Shown: one piece after another, positions 12,346 through 24,417 of the stretch
How positions within the stretch are numbered: position 1 is the stretch's first letter
How the letters are laid out: the number at the start of each line of letters is the position of its first letter
Source: Aplysia californica
Lineage: Eukaryota; Mollusca; Gastropoda; Aplysiida; Aplysiidae
Assembly (NCBI RefSeq): GCF_000002075.1
Contig: NW_004797598.1
Location: 252,015-316,014 of the forward strand
Direction: 5' to 3'
DNA length: 64,000 nucleotides
The notes under the pieces: model-generated
Databases searched by the model: none
What the model was told of the DNA's origin: nothing
What the model saw: the letters and a program-made list of their open reading frames with translations, nothing else
Translations under genes and position numbers: made by a program

Positions 12346-13827
12346 GACCAACAATCTAAAATGCTTGTCTGAGATGGCTGCCCACCAATCTTTCCCCGCT
12401 CAACACTTTGTCATAAATTATGTATTGTCCGCTAACGTTGTGGATGAGCCGTCATTATCCATTCACCCGTCGTTATTGTTAGCCTTTCCAATGGTCACGT
12501 TGCTTAGGTCGCCCCCAGTATTTTTATCCAAGTTGACCAATCGGTAATAATAAATTTTCAGCTGCTGGCGAGGGAGGCGTGTGTACCGTTATAACCAATG
12601 GGCCCCACCCACAGCATGTGCACAAATCGTAAATGAAATGAGAGGTTTCTGTTTAGGCGTACCTAGTCAATGAAGCCAGTCCATAACAAAAGACGTCAAC
12701 ACAAATTTGCAGCTGATGTGACGCTCATTCACCGAGTGGTGGCGACCCATTTGTTTGTTTTACTTTGTCACTCTGTCTTCCTCGTTTAACTTCTAGCACA
12801 TTTCGGGGAGGGTGTTTAACCTTGCATTAAACCGTATATTTAAAAAATAAAACTAACCATAAAAAAATCCAACAAAAACCCTCTTATCCCCTCTCCCCTT
12901 TAAAGAAAAACACACAAAAAACGAGACATTTTGATAAGCCCTTTGGCAGTCCTAAGGCTGCAACCATCTCAAGTCGGGACCTCAGACTCAGAAATCAATG
13001 ATTTGTTTGGAGGTCTGGTTTTTTTTTTTCATTTTGATCAGTCCTGCGAATGACGGACACTTTTCCCCTTGACTATGTGTGGCCGTCTTCTTACACAGGT
13101 TCAACTGAGAACAGTCAAAACTGTCTATCTAAGCTAAGAGGGGCATCCATTGTTGAGGAGAAAAGTGTCCTTCTAGTTCTAGCGCGATGTCATTATTGTG
13201 TAAAAATACACTAGAGAGGAAATAGGAAGTAGCCATTTGTACAGGTGATTGTCTTATAATATACAGGTGGTCGTTAAAGCAAGTTCGACTGTACATGTAT
13301 ATATATCTATGACGGACATTTGTCTAACATTTTTATGTTTAGTTTGATAAGTCGTGTTTTTTGCTCTTGCCTCAAGACAATATAGCCAGATCTGGCAGCC
13401 TAGGGGCATTGTGAGCTGAGGCAAAATATTGTTAATGTAAAAAAAAAAAAAACCCAACATTAGGATTCTAAATAAAGCTGCCATGAAACATACACTGACT
13501 ACATTTGTTTTCTTTCTGTTATTCCTTTCTGTTGTTTTGCACTTTTGAATGTGATTGTGCGGCAGTTTATGGGTGAACAAGATTGCTATTTGAAAATAAT
13601 AAAGTTTGTACATGTACAGTGTAGTGTAAGTGGGAGGGGGGATCAGCTATTGTACAGACAAGGATAGATGATAAGATGCAGTGGGGTCCATTGAAGCTGA
13701 ACACGCTTAATCCGAAGTTGTGCTTATTATTACGAGTCCAGAGTTCTCACCACACTGTCACACATGCATTTGAAAAGAGATCATGCTGGATTCTTCATGA
13801 GCTAGTTATGCACAGTCATTGGCAAAT

Positions 13828-14016
13828 CTGTCTCCAGGATTTTATGCACCCCTTGTTCGTGTAATTTAGCAAAATTTGATCATTTTTTGCATAATTTCTG
13901 ATTATTTTCCTTTATCATTCTGTGTTAAAATTAACAAAATCGCATAATTTCACTTTTTTGGGCTAAATTTGCATAATTTCACTTTTTTTTGTGTGTGCAT
14001 AAAACCGCGGGGACAG
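13828..14016. mobile_element. AT-rich MITE with 6-bp target duplication, copy 2
   Basis: Ends CTGTCTCCAGGATTTTATGC / GCATAAAACCGCGGGGACAG. GCAAAT at 13822-13827 and 14017-14022. 189 bp. Confidence 0.87.
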
Positions 14017-14255
14017 GCAAATAGCAGTTCACAGACATGCAAGCAGGGCGACAAAAAGTGACAATGTCATCACTTACAGTTAAAGTTAAAGGTAGCCTCC
14101 CTGATATTTCGGCATACTAGATGATTGTGATGCAGTACCTTTAAAATTTTAAAGCAAAAATCAGGCCGTGCGGTGAACTATTGAGAATAAAACCAACTTG
14201 TTTCGCGCGCTCATATGACCTTATGCAGTTGTGAGCGCCATAAAACCCTTCCTGT

Positions 14256-14437
14256 TTGTGGTTGGCTGGGTGCTCTGGTGTGGTTTGCTTCTTCTTTCCT
14301 ATCAAACATCTATCGTCCTTGTCTCCTCTTCCTTCGTTTTTATGTTTGTTTGTTACTCTCTTGTAACACCTCTTATCTTCTGGCGCTCATATGACCTTAT
14401 GCAGTTGCGAGCGCCGTAAAACCTCTCCTAAAACTAA
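14256..14437 (+). repeat. Family A SINE (CGCTC stem)
   Basis: Near full length, from GTGGTTGGCTGGGTGCTC to CCGTAAAACCTCTCCTAAAA. A stray hairpin tail of the same type stands just upstream at 14207-14247. Confidence 0.85.
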
Positions 14438-14816
14438 AGTCAAACCCTTACTAAACAAAACAACATTTTAATGTCAGTGTCAGGGACTCGGATGACAACC
14501 GACTTGCTTCCAAATCTTGGTCACTCGATGCGATGAGGTAGAATGAGGGTTGTGTCCTGCCCCTCAGTCCAACCTGGGTGATTGTTCTAGTGTAAGCACC
14601 AAACAGAAATAAACTAACATCAAGATTAATCCTGTTCCTGATTTTTGTTTGTCTTTGTTTTTTTGTTTTTTATAGGAGTGGGAGCATAACATTGGCATTT
14701 AATATACTACATGTACTATGTTGCATTGTGTATCATTGCCAACTATAAATATAAAGTTAAAATGGCACAAGCCAAAAATTTTCCAAAACTTGAAAAAAAT
14801 GTATTGTAGTCTGATT

Positions 14817-15173
14817 GTGGGTGGTTGGCGGGTGCTCTGGTGTTGTTTGCTTCTTCTTTCCTATCAAACATATATTTTCTTTATATCTCCCCTCCTTCTT
14901 TTTGTGTTTGTTACTCTCTTGTAACACCTCTAATCTTCGGCACTTATATGACCTTATTGTGTTGCAAGTGCCGTACAACACATACTAAGTGGGTGGTTGG
15001 CGGGTGCTCTGGAGTGGTTTGCTTCTTCTTTCCTATCGAACATCTATCGTCCTTATCTCCCCTCCTCCTTTTTTATGTTTGTTACTCTCTTGTAACACTA
15101 ACACCTCTAATCTTCTGGCGCTCATATGACCTTATGCAGTTGCGAGCGCCGTAAAACCTCTATTAAAACTAAA
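14817..15173 (+). repeat. Family A SINE, two copies head to tail
   Basis: Two elements abut at about 14988/14989. Each runs from GTGGGTGGTTGGCGGGTGCT through GCTTCTTCTTTCCTATC, TGTTACTCTCTTGTAACACC and the terminal hairpin. The first has the CACTT/AAGTG stem, the second the CGCTC/GAGCG stem, so both subfamilies stand side by side. No open frame. Confidence 0.88.
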
Positions 15174-15419
15174 CACGTATTAAAACAAGCAGTCTTACTC
15201 TATGGTATCGGTTGCATGTGCTCGACTTAATATTTTGTCGAAATTCACATCGCAAAAGTTGGAAAAGGCAAGAAAAAAATATAAGCGTTTACCCAAAGGC
15301 CCTCAAATCACAGGGGTTCATCAAACATACGCAGCCATGCTGTCCTGGATGAGCACGCTCTTTAACCATTCACCACTAACTACCCGCACGGTTACGTGGT
15401 ACGACCAAAGATTCTCCAC

Positions 15420-18182
15420 TGGTAGTCGTTAAACTTTTAGATTTAGTAATAATCTTTCTGTTTTTGTGCATGCCTAGTTTTAGCATCCTACATATTATTG
15501 TGTTTCAATACAGGTGCTAGCATTTTATAGGCTTCTTTGCCCGAATAAACTCCAAACACAGCCGAATATGCTCTCAAAAGCTGAAATCATACTTACTTCT
15601 TTGTCCACCTACTATTTGAGTAACGATTGCGGACGGTCGTTACATTTTAGTTTCGGTTATGATGTATCACTTTTTGTGCATGCCTGGTTGTAGCACACGA
15701 CACATTATTGTGTTTTACTACAGGTGCTAGATCTAGTATTTTATAGGCTCCCTTGCTAGATTTGAATTCTAAACACAGCCGAATATGCTCTCAAAAGCTG
15801 GAATCATCTTTACTTCTTTGTCCTCCTACTATTTGAGTAACTTATGCGGTCGGTCGTTACACTTTTAAATTTAGTACAAATCTATCAGGTTTTTTTGTGC
15901 ATGCCTAGTTTTAGCATCCAATACATTACTGTGTTTCAATCCAGGTGTTAGCATTTATAAGCTTCTGTGCCCTAATAAACTCGAAACAAAGCAGAATGTG
16001 GTCTTAAAAGCTGAAACCATCTGTACTTCTCTATCCCCATTCTTTTCTGAGAAACTAGTGCGGTCGGTCGTTACAATTTTAGTATTGGTTATGATTTATC
16101 ATTTTTTTGTGCATGCCATTTTTTGGGGGGTTATAGCTACCAACACATTATTGTGTTTTACTACATGTGCTGGCATTTTATAGGCTTTTGCTCTCAACTG
16201 AACTAAAAAAACCAAAGAAGAATGTTCTCTTAGAAGCTGAAATCATCTTTACTTCTCCGTCCTCATACTTCTTTGAGAAACTAGTGAGGTCTGTCGTTAC
16301 ACTTTCAGTATTTGTTATTATCTGTTAGTTTTTGTGCTTACTTAGTTGTGGCATCCAACACATTATTGTGTTTCACTACAAGTGCTAGCACTTTCTCGGC
16401 TTCTTTGAACAAATAATCTCCAAACACAGCCGAATGTGCTCTCAAAAGCTGAAATCATACTTACATCTTTGTCCTCCTACTAACTACATAATGTATTGCG
16501 GTCGGTCGTTACACTTTCAAATTTGGTGATAATCTATCAATTTTTGTTCATGCCTTGTTGTAGCACGCAACATATTTTTGTGTTTCTCCACAGGTGCTAG
16601 TACTGCTAGCATTTTATAGGATTCCTTGCCCGAATAAACACCAACAAAGCCAAATGTGCTCTCAAAAGCTGAAATCATACTTACTTCTTTGTCCTCCTAC
16701 TATTTGAGTAACTTTTGCAGACGGTCGTTACATTTTAGTGTCGGTTATAGTCTATTAGATTTTGTGCATGCCTAGTTGTAGCACCCGACACATTATTGTG
16801 TTTTCCTACAGCTGCTAGTATTTTGTATGCCCCCTTCTAAGATTTCAACTCTAAACACAGCCAAATATGCTCTCAAAAGCTGGAATCATCTTTACTCCTT
16901 TGTCCTCCTACTATTTGAGTAACTTATGCGGTCGGTCGTTACACTTTTAGATTTAGTACAAATCTGTGTTTTTGTGCAATGCCTAGTTTTAACATCCAAT
17001 ACATTACTGTGTTTCATTCCAGGTGTTAGCATTTATAAACTTCTTTGCCCTAATAAACTCCAAACAAAGCAGAATTTGCTCTTAAAAGCTGAAATCAACT
17101 TTACTTCTCTGTAATCATACTTTTTTTGAGAAACTAGTGAGGTCTGTCGTTACACTTTCAGTATTTGTTATTATCTACTAGTTTTTGTGCTAACTTAGTT
17201 GTAGCATCCAACATATTATTGTGTTTCACTACAAGTGCTAGCACTTTCTCGGCTTCTTTGAACAAATAATCTCTAAACAAATCCGAATGTGCTCTCAAAA
17301 GCTGAAATCATACTTACATCTTTGTCCTCTTACTAACTGTTGCGGTCGGTCGTTACACTTTCAGATTTGGTAATAATCTATCAACTATCAGTTTTTGTTC
17401 ATGCCTAGTTGTAGCATGCAACACATTACAGTGCTTCTCCACAGGTGCTAGCTTTTTATAGGATTCCTTGCCCGAATAAACACCAAACAAAGCCAAATTT
17501 GCTCTCAAAAGCTGAAATCATACTTACATCTTTGTCCTCCTACTAACTGTTGCGGTCGGTCGTTACATTTTCAAATTTGGTGATAATTTATCAATTTTTG
17601 TTCATGCCTTGTTGTAGCATGTAACACATTATAGTGTTTTACTACAGGTGCTAGTATTTTATAGGCTCCCTTGCAAGATTTAAACTTGAACACAGCCGAA
17701 TATGCTCTCAAAAGCTGGAATGATCTTTACTTTTTTGTCCTCCAACTATTTGAGTAACTTATGCGGTCGGTTGTTACAGTTTTAGATTTTGTAATAACCT
17801 ATTAGTTTTTGTGCATGCCTAGTTTTAGCACCCAACGCATTATTGTGTTTCAATCCAGGTGTTAGCATACAATTTATAAGCTTCTTTACCCTAATAATAA
17901 ACTCCAAACAAAGCAGAATATGCTCTTTAAAGCTGAACTCGTGTATACTTCTCTGTCCCCATTCTTTTTATAGAAACAAGTGTGGTCGGTCGTTTCACTT
18001 TCAGTATTTGGTAATAATCTATCTACTTTTGTTCATGCCTAGTTGTAGCACCCCACACATTAATATTGTGTTTTACTACATGTGCTAGCATTTTATAGGC
18101 CTTTTCTCTCGAATAAACCCCAAACAAAGAAAAATGTGTTCTTTGAAGCTGAAATCATCTTTACGTCTCCGTCCTCACCCTG
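15420..18182. repeat. Satellite array, about 13 monomers of 205-225 bp with higher-order structure
   Basis: Monomers start at about 15420, 15636, 15854, 16065, 16291, 16503, 16721, 16934, 17144, 17348, 17556, 17768 and 17987, marked by GGTCGGTCGTTACA. Shared text: GTGCATGCCTAGTTGTAGCA, CACATTATTGTGTTT, CAGGTGCTAG and TGCTCTCAAAAGCTGAAATC. Monomer types recur in order about every 1085 bp (15636 with 16721; 15854 with 16934), then about every 840 bp (16721 with 17556; 16934 with 17768). This fits a five-monomer unit that lost one monomer in later rounds. No coding signal. Confidence 0.9.
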
Positions 18183-18339
18183 TACAACCAACTGCTAAAA
18201 ACGTATAAGAAAAACCCATATATAAAAATTAAAACTTTTCTTTCCCATGTCTACCTCAGTGTACACCCCGAGAAATCAGGAAAATTACAAAAATACTCCA
18301 AGCCCTATAGCTATACTGAACTCTATACTATCATTTTTC

Positions 18340-18515
18340 AGTTTTTAGAAAGAGTTTTGCGGCACTTGCAACACACTAAGGTCATATAAGGGCCGAAGAT
18401 TAGAGGTGTTACAAGAGAGTAACAAACATAAAAAAGAAGGAACAGATATAAGGACGATAGATGTTTGCTAGGAAAGAAGAAGCAAACCACACCAGAGCAC
18501 CCGCGAACCACCCAC
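18340..18515 (-). repeat. Family A SINE
   Basis: Near full length on the minus strand, from AGTTTTTAGAAAGAGTTTTG to GCGAACCACCCACTC on the plus strand. Just right of the satellite. Confidence 0.82.
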
Positions 18516-18548
18516 TCAGGAAGGAGACATTCAAGGTGCTGTCGTTAG

Positions 18549-18726
18549 TTTAGTTTTAGTAAAAGTTTTACGGCACTTGCAACACAATAAAGTCATATAA
18601 GTGCCGAAGAATAGATGTGTTGCAAGAGAGTAACATACACAAAAAAGGAGGGGAGATGAGGACGATAGATGTTTGATAAGACAGAAGGAGCAAACCACAC
18701 CAGAGCGCCCGCCAACCACCTACGTA
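18549..18726 (-). repeat. Family A SINE with 10-bp target duplication
   Basis: Flanked by CTGTCGTTAG at 18539-18548 and again at 18727-18736. The duplication fixes both ends and shows a young, full-length insertion of about 178 bp. CACTT/AAGTG hairpin stem. Confidence 0.88.
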
Positions 18727-18736
18727 CTGTCGTTAG

Positions 18737-19337
18737 GATGTGCAACTGGCAACTGGATTTCATATCAAGTTGCCATGATATATTCCTCAATCTTGCAGAT
18801 CCTCAAAGGTTGAGAAAGAAACCTCACACATGAAGTATTTGAGTAAAATTCAAATACATGTATGAGGCTTTATTCATAATAAAAAATCAATGTAAAGGAA
18901 TTCGAAAGAAGAAACTGACTTTTTAAAATGCACACTCACAATGACCCTTGTAAGTAGTATACTGACGCTGAACGATTTCAGACAAATTTCAGATTACACA
19001 TATATTTTATTCATTCACAATACAGCTTATTCAATGAACACGCCATACTGCCTTCATTAATATTAATAAATATGTATACATTTTGAACTCTTTCACACAT
19101 CATCCTCTTTGATTGACAAAGCCGGGGGACTCCATTAAAGTTTTGGGCTCAGCACACCAGAACAGCCGGCGAGTGAAAGAAAACTTTTTTAAAAAGAGAA
19201 CTAGTCATGAAGGATAAAACACGTCATGTTTCCACCAGTTATTCATATTGTCATAACAAGAAAGGAAAGACGTGTTCTAATCAAAGAGCAGCCGTCACCC
19301 AAATATAAAATGAATGGAATTTATTATAATTCATATA
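18737..19337. other. Intergenic AT-rich stretch
   Basis: No gene or recognised repeat found. AATAAA on the minus strand near 18863 and 19010 could end a long SRP19 transcript, but this is speculative. Confidence 0.35.
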
Positions 19338-19341
19338 TTAA

Positions 19342-19582
19342 CCCTATACGTACGCCCTGGGGTTATTTTGTACTCACGGGGTTGTATTCTTCACATTTCA
19401 GAATATTTCTTATTCAAAGATCTCTTTGAAACTTTCAGTATTTAAAAAAAAAATCATTTTGACAGGCTGCTATGCAAAGCGCAGGGATCGGATTAACAAG
19501 TAAATTTCCTCTTTCGAAAGTGGCGTCACAGAGTTCCCCATGTCGTAGTGATACGATAGTAAAACACAACGTACGGATAGGG
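19342..19582. mobile_element. TTAA MITE (piggyBac-like), copy 2
   Basis: 241 bp with intact TTAA on both sides (19338-19341, 19583-19586) and ends CCCTATACGTAC / GTACGGATAGGG. piggyBac-type transposases insert at TTAA and favour ends starting CCC. No transposase inside. Confidence 0.88.
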
Positions 19583-20257
19583 TTAAGAAAAACATTACTT
19601 TTTGTATTTTTAAACCACATGTTAAGAAATGTTTTTAAATTTTAAAAAGAACAAATAGTAACATGCATTATAATATTCTGCTGAATGAAATAAACCCAAG
19701 TTCCAAAAAGTGTGATAAAACAACCACAAAAAAACCCTGAAGAAAAAAACAGTACACTAATACTTCGAGCATCACTTTCACTTTATAACATATATTGTAT
19801 GATCAAACTAGTGGACACTTACCACTAGCACCTGACGACATGCACAAAACATTCACCCTGTCCAAAAACGCACATTTCCCATCTTCTCCTTACTTTCCAC
19901 TTGCATGTATCATCATTTCAAACACATAAAAACACAACAGCTTTCATTCACATATATAAACCAGATCATTCAGAAACTGAAGTGCAATATCATTCCCTTG
20001 AAAGAACAGAATACAACACCTATTGATTTAGAAGAAAATGTGGAAAAATTCAAACTCAACATACTTTGACTTAAATATTGCTCATTTGACTACTCACTCA
20101 TATATTTTTCATGCATCCCATTAGTTGGTTTGAGAATTGACACTTTTAGTACCGTCTGCGACTTTATTGAAAATCCAAAGCACAAGCCAAAGTGTGTAAA
20201 AATGTGCTCTTATTTCTGCAAAGGATGTATGTAACATTCCTTCGTGTATTGTTCCAG

Positions 20258-20403
20258 GCTTTCGATTATACCCACAAAGTCCAGGACTATGCTCCTGCCC
20301 GAAAGGCTTTGGGGGCCCAAGTGAAAGTAGCAATAACAACCTTAAAATTGACGATATACCCGCCAAAACTGTAAAGATTCATGTGTCGCCTGTGGCAACA
20401 AGG
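20258..20403 (+). other. Exon-like segment of unknown identity
   Basis: A good acceptor (TCGTGTATTGTTCCAG) is followed by sequence open in two frames: AFDYTHKVQDYAPARKALGA then QVKVAITTLKLTIYPPKL and a stop, or a second frame through CSCPKGFGGP and KIDDIPAKTVKIHVSPVATR to a possible donor AAG/GTTAGT at 20403. I recognise neither. It lies antisense in the region where the SRP19 3' UTR should be. It could be a stray exon of an unseen gene, a gene remnant or chance. Confidence 0.2.
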
Positions 20404-21219
20404 TTAGTGGACTTCACTACTCTTTATTACCCACATTATTGGTCTTACTGAAAAGCAAAGACCCTGTAAAAATAGCAGTGTCGAAAATAAAATCAGCAAA
20501 ATAGTAATTACATTGCACGATCCTTTATTTCATTCTATGAGCTACAATTCAGACATACGTGCAAACAAACTGACAAATTTACATATAAATTGCATGTTTG
20601 TACAAAATTCTGTCAATTTCCTATCATTTCATACCACCTAATCTCAAATAACCCATAGCATTCGTGTATTCAGCCACAAACTCTTTAATATTTAAAATAG
20701 CCACCAGGCCAAATGATGTCTTTATGTCACAGAATAGTTTTTTGTAAACTAATTTCATTTCTTAGTATATTATATCTTGAAAATTCAATCTTACTCTGTC
20801 GATAACTTTTGTTTCAATTTACTTTTCTGCAATCTAACCTGATTGTTTTGGTGGCTTCTAAAATGGTGAGGTACTTAAGGGTTTTTCACTCGATAAGCCT
20901 GTGGTACTGTAAGTATTAAGGCCTCAAATTTCCACCAGCTAACTATTTTAGCTAATCATCCAGAACAATATAAAAAGAAAAGATCTAAAAGAGAGAACAC
21001 GTCTGTCTCGTTATAATAAACTCACAAAACAGACACGAGTTTTTTTTTTCTCCATTTTTTTTGCAGGTTTACATTTATATAACACCCACATCCAAGGAAA
21101 TACAAAACAATGTAAAGGGACCAAATGCACCGTCTACTCAATCAGTCACAGCATTCATACAGAACTAACATTTTCGAGCAGACTCCATAATAGGTAAGTT
21201 GAATACAGCGATAATCGAA
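20404..21219 (-). other. Probable SRP19 3' UTR
   Basis: AT-rich sequence after the SRP19 stop. A minus-strand AATAAA at about 20524-20529 and another near 20424 are candidate poly(A) signals. No other content recognised. Confidence 0.35.
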
Positions 21220-24200
21220 CTATTTTCTTCCTTTCTTTTTCTGCCCGCCTTTAGATGACTGCTGCTGTTGTTGCTGCTGCTGCTGCTGCTGTGATGAGCT
21301 GCTGGCCTGCGACTGCTGGCGAGTCTTCAACTTGGGGATGGTGTCTGCCAGGTACAACAACAACGTCGTGCCTACAGAGAAAAAAAACAAAAAAAACAAC
21401 AAAAGGAATTACTGCAGATGACAAAATGATAAAACCCTGAAAACATTCAAATATCCCACCCAGCCAGGCCACCAAACTTGCTAGAGACAGGAAGCTCTTT
21501 CTCCCCTCGACGCCCTAGAGGTACAAGAGGACGGAAAAAGTAAAGTAAAGTAAGTAATGATAAAATGTCTGTTACAAATGTCACCATGCCAACCAGCCTC
21601 GAGAGCCTATAAACACCAAGCACTCAGGCTATATAAAGGAACAGGAAGGCCACGCAAAAGGGGGATTAAAAGAGCTGCAGAGGTGGCCACAGAAAACAGC
21701 ACCTCCCCTCAACACTCAATGGCAACAAAGGAAGAAAAAGTGAGAAACCCCCCCCCCCCCAAAAGTTTTTTTAGTTCAAGGAAGAGTTTTATAGCACCTG
21801 CACCACAATTAGGTCACATAATTGCTGAAGATCAAAGGTGTTACTAAACAGTAACAAATAAAAGAAGGAGCAGAGATAAGGACAATTGATGTTTGATATA
21901 AAAGAAGGCACAAAAACCACACTAAAGAATCCGCCAACCACCCAGGAAAATAATCAAGCTCTTACGATCAGGAAACTGTGAAAGAGCCGGGGTGCCATCC
22001 TCATTCTTGAGCTGCACTCTCACACGACCTCGGAACTTGACATCTCGTGGGTCCTTCTCACGGGGGTACACTTTATTCTGAGGTCAAAGAAGGGTCAATG
22101 CCAGTAAACTAATTACTTATACAGCATTACTCTGAAAGATATACAGTACAGTGTTTTTTAGTTTTAGTAAGAGTTTTACGGCACTTGCAACACAATAAGG
22201 TCATATAAGTGCCGAAGAGTAGAGGAGCTACAAGAGAGTAACAAACACAAAAAAGAAGGAGGGGAGATAAAAACGATAGATGTTTTGGGGTTTTTTCAGT
22301 AGAGGTTTTACGGCACTCGCAACTGCATAAGGTCATATGAGCGCCAGAAGATTAGAGGTGTTACAAGAGAGTAACAAACATAAAAAAGAAGAAGGGGAGA
22401 TAAGGACGATAGATGTTTGGTAGGAAAGAAGAAGCAAACCACACCAGAGCACCCGCCAACCACCCACGATAGATGTTCAATAGGAAAGAAGAAGCAAACC
22501 ACACCAAAGCACCCGGTGATCAGACAGACGAAACGAAATATCGCATCCGGAACTTGCATATCGCGATACCAGTTTTTAAAAGTCCACTACGCTTGGCCAG
22601 ACTCGATCGTTACCGGCCAAATTTTTTTCGGCGATTAATTTTATTTTTCCGGGGGAATTTTTTCCCCCTTTCTAAACACCCGATGCAACCCGGAAAGTGA
22701 TGCTGTGAAATTTTGTCAGCCCGGAGGTCTGGTACCCATGAACCACCCACAGTACAGTATTTGATAAGATAATATTAACAAGACAAATAATAACAATATT
22801 TTCATTAGATGTTTCAGTTCTGTGTCCTTAATAAAAGGCTTAACGCCCCTTGCAACACAGTAAGGTTATTTAAGAGACGGGACTCAAATTTCAAATGGGA
22901 AAATTCATGTAAAGTGCCTTTCCAAAGACACAACCTCAGACCAAGCCGAGGCTCAAACCCCTGATCCCGCGTTCTCATAACTACAGGTCCGGTAGCCTTA
23001 CCACTAAAAAGAAATCTAGGAACACAATTAAAGTAACACTGAAAAGGAGAGAAACAGACAAACCATACCAAAATGCCCATGAGTCACTTGTATACACATG
23101 TGTATATGATCCGTTGAAGCAAGTTGAAAGACTATTCATATTCAATGGAGTCCTTTTAATCTAAATATGGTTAATCCAAAAACAGCCGTAAACCTAAAGA
23201 AAATTCAATCCCCAATTTTTTCTTTGAAATTTGAGCAGTCTCTCTAAACCGAAAAAGTGGCTAAACCATAAAAAAAAATCTAGCAGTGCTACACATTTCA
23301 GTTTAAGTGGACTCCACTGCAAATTACTGTGTAAAAAACGGACTACGGAAATGGACAACCGAGAAGCTAAAGAAGACATGCTCGTATCACTTTATTTGAC
23401 CCAATGGCAAAGACCATGGACCAATCAGAATATCAAGTGAGATAACTTACCTCTACGCCAAGAGTGAGCCCAGCAGCTGCACACACATCTCGGATCTCAG
23501 CACACACAGGGTTATCGATAGCCTGGAAAATAATAAGACACGTTACCAACTGCTGGCAGAAAACAAACTAAATATATAGATGTGGCTATCAACAGCAAGG
23601 TCAAAACAAAAACCAAATAGGACTTGACTATTACGATTACCCATCAGGACAAAAGCAAAGCACATAGGTCTATATCTTGTTCTTGTTCTTGTTTCAGGAA
23701 GCAACATCCCTGCACTCCGGAAATGTCCATTGATGCTCCGTTGCTCTCTCCAAAATGTTGCCGAGGGTCCTTCTACTGATTGTGCCAGTGCACATCTGGT
23801 TGAACGTTCTTCTGTTCTTTCCTGCAAGGATGCCAGATTTTCCGCTTCCTTTTTTTATTCCCAAAAGCATCATCCTCTCCACGGCAGTACTGACTAATGG
23901 GATGAATGGCTACAGGACTCAGTAGTCGCTAACGTGGGCGTCTGGTAAGCGAGAGGGACGGCGCCAGGCGTATGGACTCTGTAAAGACATCCCCTGTCCC
24001 TTCCCTGGTATAGGGCTCTGCCAGGGTGACAGACAATTTTCTTCCCTACCTTAGAAAAACCAAACATGAGGTCTATATGACTTGGCTATCAAAGAAAGGC
24101 CTGAACATACAAAACATATGACTTGGCTATCAACTGCAGGGACAAAGTAAACCATAAACCAAACATGATGAGGGTACCAAATGTCAGAATAGAACAAAGC

Positions 24201-24375
24201 AATTGTGTGACTTAGTCACGAAAAGCGTGCATTACATTACAAACAATTTTTTTAAAACCCTTCGTTACAAAATTTGACTTTCAAAGAAACTGAATATGAT
24301 TGGTTATCAAAAAATGCCTGAACAAAATTAAAACAAATTATATTGGCTTTATTATTAACTGGTTGAATAACCCCC

Positions 24376-24417
<42 letters not shown>

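Larger units (their letters stand above)
10664..13821. other. Intergenic stretch after NCAPH2
   Basis: Apart from the low-complexity block at 11109, the hAT element at 11414 and the two GTCGAACCTG pieces, I see no coding signal. Several AATAAA hexamers occur, but none can be assigned to NCAPH2. Confidence 0.5.

Noticed and set aside
15420-18182. Regularly spaced repeats, possible CRISPR array
   Set aside because: Monomers are 205-225 bp and directly adjacent, with no short repeat-spacer pattern; this is a eukaryotic satellite.
23543-23882. Overlapping minus-strand frames (KGSGKSGILAGKNRRTFNQM) as a transposon or LINE protein
   Set aside because: No conserved motif, two competing frames, no second copy; left unassigned within the SRP19 intron.
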